Assembly (NCBI RefSeq): GCF_012849215.1
Contig: NZ_CP051682.1
Coordinates: 496,001 to 560,000, forward strand
Source of the DNA: Mucilaginibacter robiniae
GTDB lineage: Bacteria; Bacteroidota; Bacteroidia; Sphingobacteriales; Sphingobacteriaceae
DNA: 64,000 nt
Reading direction: 5' to 3'
Shown here: positions 49,052 to 57,664 of the stretch, in pieces
How the letters are laid out: each line of letters opens with the position of its first letter
How positions within the stretch are numbered: the stretch's first letter is position 1
The notes under the pieces: generated by a model
Told to the model about the DNA's origin: nothing
The model's database searches: none
What the model saw: only the letters and a program-made list of their open reading frames with translations
Translations under genes and position numbers: made by a program

Positions 49052-49342
49052 TTAACGCCAGTAACCGTGACGCCATACATGCCCACGTGGGCCCTGTTCC
49101 CAACGGCCCTCTATATAAGCACGACCATGCCGCGGACGTGACCAATAACCATTTCTATAAGCATATCCTCCACCTCGATAATACCATTCTCCTGGAACCC
49201 AAACAGCACCGGCATAAGGAGCTACCGGACGGGCGTAATAAGGAGCTACAGGTCGTGAGGCTACATAATACTCGCCTGCACATGATGAAAATAAACCTGT
49301 AACCAAGCTTAATCCTATCAATAATTTTAATGTACTTTTCAT
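49052..49342 (-). CDS. Small exported YXWGXW-repeat-like lipoprotein
   Basis: 96 residues. The signal region ends in GLFSSC, a lipobox placing lipidation at C22. The mature part is rich in Tyr, Trp, Arg, Gly and Pro, with repeated aromatic motifs (WVPGEWYYRGGGYAYRNGYW, WEQGPRG, WRHGYWR), as in YXWGXW-repeat proteins of unknown function. Likely surface or periplasmic. Its own terminator follows. Confidence 0.75.
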   Translation of the reverse strand: MKSTLKLLIGLSLVTGLFSSCAGEYYVASRPVAPYYARPVAPYAGAVWVPGEWYYRGGGYAYRNGYWSRPRHGRAYIEGRWEQGPRGHVWRHGYWR

Positions 49343-49401
49343 AACAGTAATCAGTATTGTATAATATGACCAACTGTAAAGAGAAAAGTTTAATCAAAAT
49401 A

Positions 49402-49938
49402 TTATGGAGTACCCTTCTCATTAAAATGAGCAGCAAACAACATTAATTCGTCTGAATCATCTTTCAAGGTAATTGTTTTTTCAAATTGAAAGCCTAGCTT
49501 TTCAAGCACCCGTATAGAAGCTATATTATCAGCAATAGTAATAGCTAGTAGTCGTTTCAAACCTAACTTAGCTTGATAATACTGAAGTACACCGCGGGCT
49601 ATTTCTGTACCATACCCCTGCCCTTCATATTCTGGCAATAAGGCATACCCTAAATCCAGTTCAGGCAAAACATCTCGTTTTACTAAGCCACACATCCCTA
49701 TAGGTGTACCATCCGTTCTTAAACAAACCACACACATACCAAAGCCATGCAACTGATAATTTAGCAATGGACCATTAACCAAATAACTTTGTGCTTCCTG
49801 CAAAGTTTTGATGTCCCGATCGCCAATATATTTCAGCCAGGTAGGGCTATTTAATAGTTGTAATACAAAGCTGGCATCATCCAGCATAAAATGCCTTAGT
49901 GTAAGCCTTGAAGTTTGTAAGATAGGTTCGTGCATCAT
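49402..49938 (-). CDS. GNAT-family N-acetyltransferase (RimJ/RimL-like)
   Basis: Transfers acetyl from acetyl-CoA to an amino group, protein N-terminus or small molecule. From ATG 49938 it is 178 residues (MMHEPILQTSRLTLRHF). A longer frame to 50031 adds a hydrophobic segment unlike the family. RLTLRHF and the CoA-binding loop YEGQGYGTEIARGVLQY are clear, followed by NIASIRVLEKLGFQFE. Substrate unknown. Close in type to ribosomal-protein alanine acetyltransferases. Confidence 0.85.
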   Translation of the reverse strand: MMHEPILQTSRLTLRHFMLDDASFVLQLLNSPTWLKYIGDRDIKTLQEAQSYLVNGPLLNYQLHGFGMCVVCLRTDGTPIGMCGLVKRDVLPELDLGYALLPEYEGQGYGTEIARGVLQYYQAKLGLKRLLAITIADNIASIRVLEKLGFQFEKTITLKDDSDELMLFAAHFNEKGTP

Positions 49939-50086
49939 ATAAGCACCTAAAATACTGCATTTTATCATAAATAAACAACCTAGTTGTATAATGCTACTTG
50001 TAACGAGTAAAGTTGTACTTTTTCGTAACATATTTTCAATTTGATGGTTGATGTAGCGAAAGTTTTATCTTTTCAACACTTTACTT

Positions 50087-50962
50087 ATGGCAACACCTGA
50101 TCAATATCCTCTATCAAAAGAGTTTAAAGCACAAGTACTTCCTTACCCACCTAAGCAATCGGAAATGCACATACAGCCGTTTAGCGACCTGAGCACTTAT
50201 AAAGCTGCAGGGAAACTACAAGGTAAAACAGCTATTATAACGGGTGGCGCTACTGGTATAGGTCGTGCTATCTCAATAGCCTTTGTAAAAGAAGGCGCTG
50301 AAATTACTATTGTTTATAACAGTAATGATGAAGATGCCGATGAAACCAAACGCTTATGCGAGGCTAATGGCGGTAAATGCTTAATCATTAAAACCGATGT
50401 AAGCGAAGCCGAAAACTGCCGCCAAATTGTAGCGCAAACTTTGGCAGAATATGGCAAGCTGGATATATTGGTTAATAATGCTGCTTACCAGATGTCGCAA
50501 AAAAGCTTAGAGGAAATTACTGAAGAACAACTGACCAGAACCTTCCGCACTAATATTTTCGGTTACTTCTTTATGGCGCAGGCAGCCCTGCCGCATTTGC
50601 AAAAAGGTAGTGTTATTATCAACACCGGCAGTATTGTGGGTAAAACCGGAATCCCGATCTTGATAGATTACTCTGCTACCAAAGGTGCAGTACATGCCTT
50701 TACCAAATCGCTCGCACTTAATTTGGGTGAAAGAGGCATTAGAGTAAACTGTGTGATTCCTGGACCAGTTTGGACACCTAACATTACCGCCACCATGCCG
50801 CCAGAAGAAATTAACAATTACGGGCACGAAACGGTATTTAGTCGCCCTGGTCAGCCTGAAGAATTAGCGCCTATGTACGTTATGCTGGCATCAGACGATA
50901 GTAGCTTCATGACCGGCAGCCTTATTGAAATTACTGGTGGAAAACTGTCCAGCGATTCTTAA
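50087..50962 (+). CDS. SDR oxidoreductase, general stress protein 39 / YghA type
   Basis: 291 residues. A family-specific N-terminal extension (about 1-45, MHIQPFSDLSTYKAAGKLQG) precedes the NADP site ITGGATGIGRAI, NNAAYQ, the active-site S and YSATKGAVHAF (Tyr and Lys), and the C-terminal GSLIEITGG. The group reduces aldehydes or sugars, and B. subtilis members are stress-induced. It is the first gene of a four-gene plus-strand run. Confidence 0.9.
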   Translation: MATPDQYPLSKEFKAQVLPYPPKQSEMHIQPFSDLSTYKAAGKLQGKTAIITGGATGIGRAISIAFVKEGAEITIVYNSNDEDADETKRLCEANGGKCLIIKTDVSEAENCRQIVAQTLAEYGKLDILVNNAAYQMSQKSLEEITEEQLTRTFRTNIFGYFFMAQAALPHLQKGSVIINTGSIVGKTGIPILIDYSATKGAVHAFTKSLALNLGERGIRVNCVIPGPVWTPNITATMPPEEINNYGHETVFSRPGQPEELAPMYVMLASDDSSFMTGSLIEITGGKLSSDS

Positions 50963-50977
50963 CAAGCAGTTAGTTTT

Positions 50978-51577
50978 ATGCGCAATGATCATTACATGCC
51001 TGGAAGCAGCTTAAAATTGCTGCACACACCTTATGTAACACCGCAAACAAAGCAGGTATTAACAAAACGCATGGAAGAACCAGTAGTAACAGAACCAAAG
51101 TTCTTTTCGGCAGCTTTATTCAAAACTTTACAGGCCGTGTGCAGCCGCTTGATACCACAAGATACTGATGCCATACAAGTTGACTTAGCCGGCACCTTGG
51201 ATTTGCAGCTGGAACGCCAACAAGGTGACGGCTGGCGCTATGATGTTTTACCAAATGACCAGACAGCTCATACCCAAGGAATGCAGGGTATTGAAGAAGT
51301 TGCCGAACACTTATATCAACAAAGCTTTACTGCCTTAAGCACTATCCAGCAAGATAAGATATTAGCAGCCGTACAGGAAGGAAAAGTAAACAGCCCAATT
51401 TGGCAGCATTTAAATGCAACAAGATACTTTGAAGAGTTATTAGTTACCATTACTGCCGCCTATTACTGCCACCCGGCAGCAAAGGATGAAATAGGCGATG
51501 TATCATGGGCTGATGCAGCTGGCTGGCAGCATATAGGTTTGAACCAACTAGAGCCTATTGAACCGCCTACGCAGTAA
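50978..51577 (+). CDS. Gluconate 2-dehydrogenase subunit 3-like protein
   Basis: 199 residues matching the small gamma subunit that pairs with GMC flavoenzymes. Recognisable segments: LFKTLQAVCSRLIPQDTDAIQVD, then YQQSFTALSTIQQDKILAAVQ and RYFEELLVTITAAYYCHPAAKDEIGD. Unlike many relatives, its N-terminus has no twin-arginine motif and no hydrophobic signal, so it is probably cytoplasmic. The GMC subunit follows after 11 bp. Exact start uncertain. Confidence 0.85.
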   Translation: MRNDHYMPGSSLKLLHTPYVTPQTKQVLTKRMEEPVVTEPKFFSAALFKTLQAVCSRLIPQDTDAIQVDLAGTLDLQLERQQGDGWRYDVLPNDQTAHTQGMQGIEEVAEHLYQQSFTALSTIQQDKILAAVQEGKVNSPIWQHLNATRYFEELLVTITAAYYCHPAAKDEIGDVSWADAAGWQHIGLNQLEPIEPPTQ

Positions 51578-51588
51578 AATTAACTTAC

Positions 51589-53238
51589 ATGATTTTAGCA
51601 GATACGAAAAAAAGCACGCCATCAAACGAGAACGTGCTGAATATACTACGACAAAAAGGCCAAATGAAACGTTACAGCACTCACGAAGTTGTAGATGCTG
51701 TAGTTATTGGCACAGGAGCAGGTGGCGCACCTTTACTATCACGATTAGCCAAGGCTGGGCTGAAAGTAGTTGCGCTGGAAGCCGGTAAATTCTGGCAGCC
51801 TGATACAGATTTCAGCACAGATGAACGCGATCAAGAAAAGTTATTCTGGAAAGATGAACGCCTGAGTGCAGGTGATAGCCCGGTTCAATTTGGTAGTAAT
51901 AATTCGGGCATTGGTGTAGGCGGCTCTACCCTGCATTACACTGCCTATACTCCCCGCCTTATGCCTGATGACTTAAAATTGTATACAGAATTTGGTGTAG
52001 GTGTTGACTGGCCTTTAACCTACCAGCAACTCGAACCTTACTTTAATGAACTAGAGCAGTTTTTAGGCATATCTGGCCCAACACCTTACCCTTGGGGACC
52101 AGTTCGAAGCCAAGGTTATTCCCTACTACCTTTGCCACTTAATGGTGCAGCCCAGTTAATGAAAAAAGGATGTGATGCGCTGGGTATTCGCACCTCGCCG
52201 GCTGCTAATGCGGCAGTATCTGCACCTTATTACCAACCGAATATAGGTTGGCGTAACGCCTGTACCAACCGCGGCTATTGCCAGGCTGGTTGCAGTACCG
52301 GAGCCAAGGCCAGTATGGATGTTACTTTTTTACCACTTGCTATACATCATGGTGCCGAAATCAGGGCGGAAAGCTTTGTGAAAACTTTTGAACAGGATGA
52401 TAAGGGTTTAATAACGGCTGTGGTTTATGAACATGCCGGTGTGGAGTATCGGCAAAAGTGCCGTAACATTTTTTTATGTGCCGGTGCTATTGAAACGCCA
52501 CGCTTATTATTGATTAATCAATTAGCCAATAGCAACGGCCAAGTAGGTAGAAACTTTATGGCGCATACTGGTATGCAGCTGTGGGGACAGTTTAATGAAG
52601 ACATTCGGCCTTACAAAGGCATACCCGGCGCTTTAATTTCTGAAGATACACACCGACCAAAAGATGCCAACTTTGCCGGCGGATACCTGTTGCAATCTAT
52701 CGGTGTTATGCCACTAACGTATGCTACACAGGCAGCACGTGGTTTGGGTTTGTGGGGAGAGCGTTTAAAGCATCATATGCGTGGGTACAATCACACCGCT
52801 GGAATCAATATTTTAGGCGAATGCTTACCATCAGCCAACAACTATTTGGAGCTATCTGATGAATTAGATAGCCGAGGTTTGCCTAAGCCCAGAATTTACT
52901 TTACTAATAATGAAAATGAGCAACGGCTTACTGCACACGCCGAAAACATAATGCGTGCCATTTGGGACAAAGCAGGGGCTTACAACGTTTGGGCATTTAA
53001 CCGCAACCCGCATACTATTGGTACCTGCCGCATGGGCACCGACCGTAACACTTGTGTAGTTGACGCTAATGGACGAAGCTTTGATGTACATAATTTATAC
53101 ATTGCTGATAATTCAATTTTTCCAAGCTCATTAAGTGTTAACCCAGCACTTACTATAATGGCTGTTTCCCTACATGTGGCCGACCAGTTTTTAGCCACTA
53201 CCCAGCAGCTGCACGTTAAACCACTAGCTACTACTTAA
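51589..53238 (+). CDS. GMC-family flavin oxidoreductase
   Basis: Oxidises an alcohol or sugar using FAD. 549 residues. The FAD loop is VVIGTGAGGAPLLSRLAKAG near residues 43-62, followed by VALEAG. GVGGSTLHYTAYTPR and the NACTNRGYCQAGCSTGAK cysteine-rich stretch match gluconate 2-dehydrogenase-type members. The active-site histidine is in NPHTIGTCRMG. Partnered with the subunit 3-like protein 11 bp upstream. No cytochrome c subunit gene is nearby. Confidence 0.9.
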   Translation: MILADTKKSTPSNENVLNILRQKGQMKRYSTHEVVDAVVIGTGAGGAPLLSRLAKAGLKVVALEAGKFWQPDTDFSTDERDQEKLFWKDERLSAGDSPVQFGSNNSGIGVGGSTLHYTAYTPRLMPDDLKLYTEFGVGVDWPLTYQQLEPYFNELEQFLGISGPTPYPWGPVRSQGYSLLPLPLNGAAQLMKKGCDALGIRTSPAANAAVSAPYYQPNIGWRNACTNRGYCQAGCSTGAKASMDVTFLPLAIHHGAEIRAESFVKTFEQDDKGLITAVVYEHAGVEYRQKCRNIFLCAGAIETPRLLLINQLANSNGQVGRNFMAHTGMQLWGQFNEDIRPYKGIPGALISEDTHRPKDANFAGGYLLQSIGVMPLTYATQAARGLGLWGERLKHHMRGYNHTAGINILGECLPSANNYLELSDELDSRGLPKPRIYFTNNENEQRLTAHAENIMRAIWDKAGAYNVWAFNRNPHTIGTCRMGTDRNTCVVDANGRSFDVHNLYIADNSIFPSSLSVNPALTIMAVSLHVADQFLATTQQLHVKPLATT

Positions 53239-53258
53239 ACATATTTATTCAAACATTT

Positions 53259-54593
53259 ATGGCAGATTTTCTGAGCATTATCAAAAAAGAGTTTGGTAAT
53301 AAAGGGCATGATGGCGATCAGTATGGCGGCGCAGCAGGCTCATCGGGCAACGGTTTACCAGATGGCTACAGTGGTAACTTTATGTTTGCCACAGGTATTG
53401 AATGCTCCTATCCTACTATCAATCATGGTGCTATTCGTCGCGACCAGTTAGAGGAGTGCGGACATTATACCCACTGGAAAAAAGATCTGCAGTTGGTAAA
53501 AGATTTAGGACTAAAATTTCTACGTTACGGCCTGCCCTATCACAATATTCACTTAGGCCCTAATAAATATGACTGGAGTTTTGCTGATGAGGTAATGAAC
53601 GAAATGAAGCGTTTGGAAATAACGCCTATTTTAGATCTCCTTCATTTTGGCCTACCCAATTGGCTGGATAATTTTCAAAATCCAGAATTGCCCATTCATT
53701 TTGCACAATATGCTGCTGAAGTGGCCCAGCGTTATCCTTGGGTACGCCACTACACACCGGTAAATGAGATTTTTGTAACAGCCAAGAATAGTGCACTGGA
53801 AGGTAAATGGAATGAGCAGCTTCAATCAGACAAGGCTTTTATAACCGCTATTAAGCACTTGGCAGCAGCAAGTATACTGGCTACTCAACGTATTGCTCAA
53901 TACCATCCAAACGCTATTATCATCCAAAGTGAATCGGCAGAATACCTACATGAAATTAAGGCTACGCCATCCGCAAAAACCAAACTGTTTAACAAACAAA
54001 GGTTAATTGCATTAGACTTGCTTTACGCCTATCCACCCGATTCAGACGTATGTATGTACCTGATGGATAACGGCCTCACACGTGATGAGTATAATTGGTT
54101 CATGGCTGGCGAGCCGCCAGGTTATCAAATTATGGGAAATGATTATTATGGCCGTAACGAAAAGATATTATTACCTGACGGAAATTTTGTTATTGCTGAA
54201 GATATAATGGGCTGGTACAATATTACACAAGAATACTACCAACGTTACAAAAAGCCGGTTATGCATACCGAAACTAACACCTTTGATGCTCATACTGCTC
54301 CAACCTGGCTTTGGAAGCAATGGGTTAACATTTTGCAGATGCGCAGAAGCGGTGTACCTGTATTAGGCTTTACTTGGTATAGCTTAACTGACCAAATTGA
54401 TTGGGATATAGAGCTATCTCAAAAAAAGGGCACCATTAACGCTTGTGGTTTGTATGATTTAAATCGTAACCCACGGCCTGTAGCCGATGCTTACCGTACC
54501 TTGCTGAAGGAATTTGGGCAAATTACCATGGTGCCACATGGCGAACTATTTGAAGTAACCAGCAAAGATGCTCGTTTGAAGGTGGAGGTATAA
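53259..54593 (+). CDS. GH1-like clan-A glycoside hydrolase
   Basis: 444 residues, no signal peptide. A TIM-barrel retaining glycosidase with acid/base E170 (HYTPVNEIFVTA) and nucleophile E338 (VMHTETNTF). LRYGLPYHNIHLGPNKYDW and LDLLHFGLPNWL fit family 1. C-terminal WYSLTDQIDW is also present. It is shorter and more divergent than beta-glucosidases, so the substrate is unclear. It follows the GMC gene by 20 bp, suggesting use of the same sugar derivative. Confidence 0.82.
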   Translation: MADFLSIIKKEFGNKGHDGDQYGGAAGSSGNGLPDGYSGNFMFATGIECSYPTINHGAIRRDQLEECGHYTHWKKDLQLVKDLGLKFLRYGLPYHNIHLGPNKYDWSFADEVMNEMKRLEITPILDLLHFGLPNWLDNFQNPELPIHFAQYAAEVAQRYPWVRHYTPVNEIFVTAKNSALEGKWNEQLQSDKAFITAIKHLAAASILATQRIAQYHPNAIIIQSESAEYLHEIKATPSAKTKLFNKQRLIALDLLYAYPPDSDVCMYLMDNGLTRDEYNWFMAGEPPGYQIMGNDYYGRNEKILLPDGNFVIAEDIMGWYNITQEYYQRYKKPVMHTETNTFDAHTAPTWLWKQWVNILQMRRSGVPVLGFTWYSLTDQIDWDIELSQKKGTINACGLYDLNRNPRPVADAYRTLLKEFGQITMVPHGELFEVTSKDARLKVEV

Positions 54594-54767
54594 TTAAATA
54601 GAGTTAACACTTTTGTTAATAAGAACATATTACCATAGCATTATAGCAGGCATCAAATACAATTAAATGTTTAAACTAGGTTCTGGAACTTTTAAATACA
54701 GTAAACGTATGCAATGATGAAAGCTCATGATGCACTATGATCAATACTTCAACCTACATCTTTCTTA

Positions 54768-55895
54768 ATGAATAATACAAAAACCAGCAGGCTTGATTAC
54801 ATCAATTCTATTCGTGGAATAGCTGTATTAATGGTTATTGTAGTGCATATATCAGCAGCTATAGATGGACTGCCAGAAACTTTCAAGTATATATGTGGAA
54901 AAGGAGCATTTGGTGTACAATTATTTTTTGTCACCAGTGCTTTCACGCTTTCTTTATCCTACAACAATCGGGTTTTAACTGAAGGAGAACATACAAATTA
55001 TAACTTTTTTATCAGGCGGCTTTTTCGGATTAGTCCAATGTATCATCTGGCAGCACTGGTGTATGGTATTATTTGCTATCAAATACCAGCTTATAATGAT
55101 GGTAAGCCCTTGGTGCTTTGGAAAATGTTAGCGAATGTATTGTACTTAAATGGATTTCTGCCTGGTGCCATTAACTATTTGCCACCAGGAGGTTGGTCAG
55201 TTGGTGTTGAAATGGCTTTTTACTGCTGTGTGCCATTTTTATTTACCCGAATAAAAACGTTAAAGAGCGCTACTATTTGGTTTATCACTTTACTAGTGCT
55301 TACTTTTATTCTAAAAGTTGCTATAAGATATGTTTTAACCAGTATGGGCAAGGATTATCAAACGCCCGAAAACTGGTTCCTGTACTTTTGGTTTCCCAAC
55401 CAAACGCCTGTATTTATGTTGGGCTTAGTTTTATATTACGCCTTGAAAAACTATAGCATTCAAAGTAGCACAAAAACGTATATTGGTTTAGCTGGTGTTC
55501 TTTTACTACTAGCGGTATTTGCTTATTTCAGAGTTTCATTTGACCCATATAACCTTGTACCCGAATACGCAATTGTTGCTATGTTTTTCACTGTGAATGT
55601 GTTTTTGATGGCACAACACCCTGTAAAAATACTAAACAACCGGGTTACATGTTTTTTCGGTGAAATTAGCTTCAGTTTATATTTAATACACTTTATAGTT
55701 ATTTACGTGCTTGCCGACTACCTACAACTGCCTGGCAATGTATATGTACAGTTCTTTATATTGTTACTCCTCACATTATCAATCAGTTCAGTATTAGCTA
55801 AGCTCGCTTACCACTTTATAGAATTAAAGGGGATTAAGCTAGGTAATCGCTTAATCCGCCGTAAAGTTGATAAACTGGAACAAGGCACCTGGTAG
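54768..55895 (+). CDS. Acyltransferase 3 (OatA/OafB-like) membrane protein
   Basis: 375 residues with about ten hydrophobic spans. The N-terminal RLDYINSIRGIAVLMVIVVH carries the conserved Arg and His of acyltransferase 3, and FFVTSAFTLSLSY and FFIRRLFRISPMYHL follow. Family members O-acetylate surface polysaccharides, peptidoglycan or other glycans. Its specific target is unknown. Monocistronic, 174 bp after the GH1-like gene and convergent with the GH130-type gene. Confidence 0.87.
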   Translation: MNNTKTSRLDYINSIRGIAVLMVIVVHISAAIDGLPETFKYICGKGAFGVQLFFVTSAFTLSLSYNNRVLTEGEHTNYNFFIRRLFRISPMYHLAALVYGIICYQIPAYNDGKPLVLWKMLANVLYLNGFLPGAINYLPPGGWSVGVEMAFYCCVPFLFTRIKTLKSATIWFITLLVLTFILKVAIRYVLTSMGKDYQTPENWFLYFWFPNQTPVFMLGLVLYYALKNYSIQSSTKTYIGLAGVLLLLAVFAYFRVSFDPYNLVPEYAIVAMFFTVNVFLMAQHPVKILNNRVTCFFGEISFSLYLIHFIVIYVLADYLQLPGNVYVQFFILLLLTLSISSVLAKLAYHFIELKGIKLGNRLIRRKVDKLEQGTW

Positions 55896-55910
55896 CAAAT
55901 AAAACAACCT

Positions 55911-56957
55911 TTACTCTAGCATTGAAAGTATTTCCTTTATAGAGAAAGTAGCGCCGCATACAAATTCATCAGCTGCACCATAGTAAATAGTTACTGTATC
56001 GCCATTTACCACATGCCCATTGGTAAATACCACGTTGCCAAAAAAGCCACTTGTTTCGTATGGTTCTGTCGGAATCATGATTGGGTCTGTAGTTCGAGCC
56101 AACACATTAAAAGGATCATTTAAATCGAGCAGGAAGGCACCTAGGCAATACTGGTGCTTTGCATTCGCTCCGTGATAAATTTCCAGCCAGCCGTGTTCGG
56201 TTTTAATGGGCGCAGCACCAGCCCCCACCCGTGCACTATCCCAATTACTTTTACGGGTACGCACAATACACTTGTGGTTTCCCCAATGTATGCCATCCGG
56301 CGATTCAGCCAGCCATATAAAATTGCCGCCAATATCTACACTGCTGGGGCGGTGCAAAGCGTAATACTTGCCGTTTATCTTTTCTTCAAAAATAGCGCAG
56401 TCTTTATTATGCGGCGGCAAAATCATGCCATACGAATCAAATTGCTGCCAGTTTGTAGTAGTTCGCATACCTACCCCAACGCCGTTACTTGATACAGCCG
56501 TAAAAGTAAGATAATACTTATCTTCCAGTAAAGTTACCCGGCAATCTTCAACACCATAAGCCTGTAACATACCTTGGCCAAACAAAGGCGGGTAACCGTC
56601 AGGCTCATAAAAATTAGCACCATCATCACTGCACATCAGGCGCAGGTGCGATAAGGTAGTCAGATAATCTAGCCCCATGTATTTGACTACACGCGGATCA
56701 GTATTAATCAGTTCCGGGTGTCCTTCCGGAATTTCTAAAATATCAATCTTTCCCAAATCATTCAGAACCGGGATAAAAATTACACCTTCTTTAGCCACTG
56801 TATTTTCAGCTACCCGCACAATGAGCCATGTTTTATTCTGAAAGGTAAACACACCCGGATTAAGCAGACAAATGATTTGCATACCTTCACTACTAGGTTG
56901 CAAATCTGCTGGGCGGAGTAAAGGATTTTGTGGAAAACGCTTGGCAATATCGCTCAT
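55911..56957 (-). CDS. GH130-type mannoside phosphorylase-like protein
   Basis: 348 residues with a five-bladed beta-propeller pattern. QAYGVEDCRVTLLEDKYYLTF contains the conserved GVEDxRVT aspartate of GH130, and NPGVFTFQNKTWLIVRVAEN and NPLLRPADLQP are family-like. Members phosphorolyse or hydrolyse beta-1,2- or beta-1,4-mannosides. No signal peptide, so cytoplasmic. It likely processes an oligosaccharide with the neighbouring GH1-like enzyme, an inference from proximity. Confidence 0.82.
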   Translation of the reverse strand: MSDIAKRFPQNPLLRPADLQPSSEGMQIICLLNPGVFTFQNKTWLIVRVAENTVAKEGVIFIPVLNDLGKIDILEIPEGHPELINTDPRVVKYMGLDYLTTLSHLRLMCSDDGANFYEPDGYPPLFGQGMLQAYGVEDCRVTLLEDKYYLTFTAVSSNGVGVGMRTTTNWQQFDSYGMILPPHNKDCAIFEEKINGKYYALHRPSSVDIGGNFIWLAESPDGIHWGNHKCIVRTRKSNWDSARVGAGAAPIKTEHGWLEIYHGANAKHQYCLGAFLLDLNDPFNVLARTTDPIMIPTEPYETSGFFGNVVFTNGHVVNGDTVTIYYGAADEFVCGATFSIKEILSMLE

Positions 56958-57046
56958 GAGTATCAGCGTAGTAGATTTTTATTAAAATATTTTGATGAAC
57001 ATTACGACAGCGTACTACTTTGGTAAGTAATTAAATACTTGCTTTG

Positions 57047-57217
57047 TTATTTACCAATGTTTGTTTTTTGTGCCTTTTTAGCCAGCTTTTGTGTACGAGC
57101 TTCAGCTTCCTTTTCTTCATCGCGTTCACTCATCGGAAGATCTGTTTTAGGTTCTTCTTTTGATGTCTTTTCGGTACTGCCCAATTTTTGTTGGTCTTCT
57201 TCTTTTAACTTTGCCAT
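57047..57217 (-). CDS. Small highly charged protein (56 residues)
   Basis: From ATG 57217 (MAKLKEEDQQKLGSTEKTSK) to TAA 57047. More than half of the residues are Lys, Glu, Asp, Arg or Gln, with no Cys or Trp and no hydrophobic core, so it is probably disordered or a single helix. A 62-residue frame exists on the opposite strand but is Ser/Phe/Cys-rich, as expected of an antisense shadow. It starts 18 bp beyond the 87-residue gene stop on the same strand. Family unknown. Confidence 0.65.
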   Translation of the reverse strand: MAKLKEEDQQKLGSTEKTSKEEPKTDLPMSERDEEKEAEARTQKLAKKAQKTNIGK

Positions 57218-57235
57218 AATATATTGAAGTTATTT

Positions 57236-57499
57236 TTAATTATAAACTGCTGCTAAACGCCGTAGGTGAAGCGTATTTACTAAAGCTAATGGGTGTAAAC
57301 ACTTTCCTAATTCATCCAGCAAATCAGGATCAAGCGGTTTACCTTCTGTCACTTCCCATTGGCCATTGCACTGTACTATAAAAATATCTTCATCCGGATT
57401 TACACAAATATGCCAGCCTAACTGTCCGTTTTTAGTTTCTTCCCAAGCATGAAGTTTTACGGTTTCGTGATTGCCGGGATTGTAAACATGAATTGTCAT
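57236..57499 (-). CDS. Small hypothetical protein (87 residues)
   Basis: MTIHVYNPGNHETVKLHAWEE begins a compact globular-looking sequence with several Trp and His. No signal, membrane segment or known motif. It is probably co-transcribed with the 56-residue charged protein, 18 bp downstream. I do not recognise the family. Confidence 0.65.
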   Translation of the reverse strand: MTIHVYNPGNHETVKLHAWEETKNGQLGWHICVNPDEDIFIVQCNGQWEVTEGKPLDPDLLDELGKCLHPLALVNTLHLRRLAAVYN

Positions 57500-57664
57500 A
57501 AACCAAAATATTTGAGTAAAAGATGATCTAGCAGTGTCAGATAGCGTGACGTATTAAAGTTTACAAGCTAAGCTGGTTTTTAGTTTTTGTTAAAATGAAA
57601 AACTTCAACAAAGTCCAGTTAAATGTGTTTGCTGATAAATACAGGTGCATAAAATATTGTTGTT

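Noticed and set aside
54604..54619. TTAACA/TGTTAA inverted repeat after the GH1-like gene
   Set aside because: Only six pairs with a 4-base loop and no T tract; likely chance in AT-rich DNA.
57039..57227. 62-residue plus-strand frame opposite the 56-residue charged protein
   Set aside because: Ser/Phe/Cys-rich composition is what antisense reading of Lys/Glu codons gives. The minus-strand frame is the better candidate.
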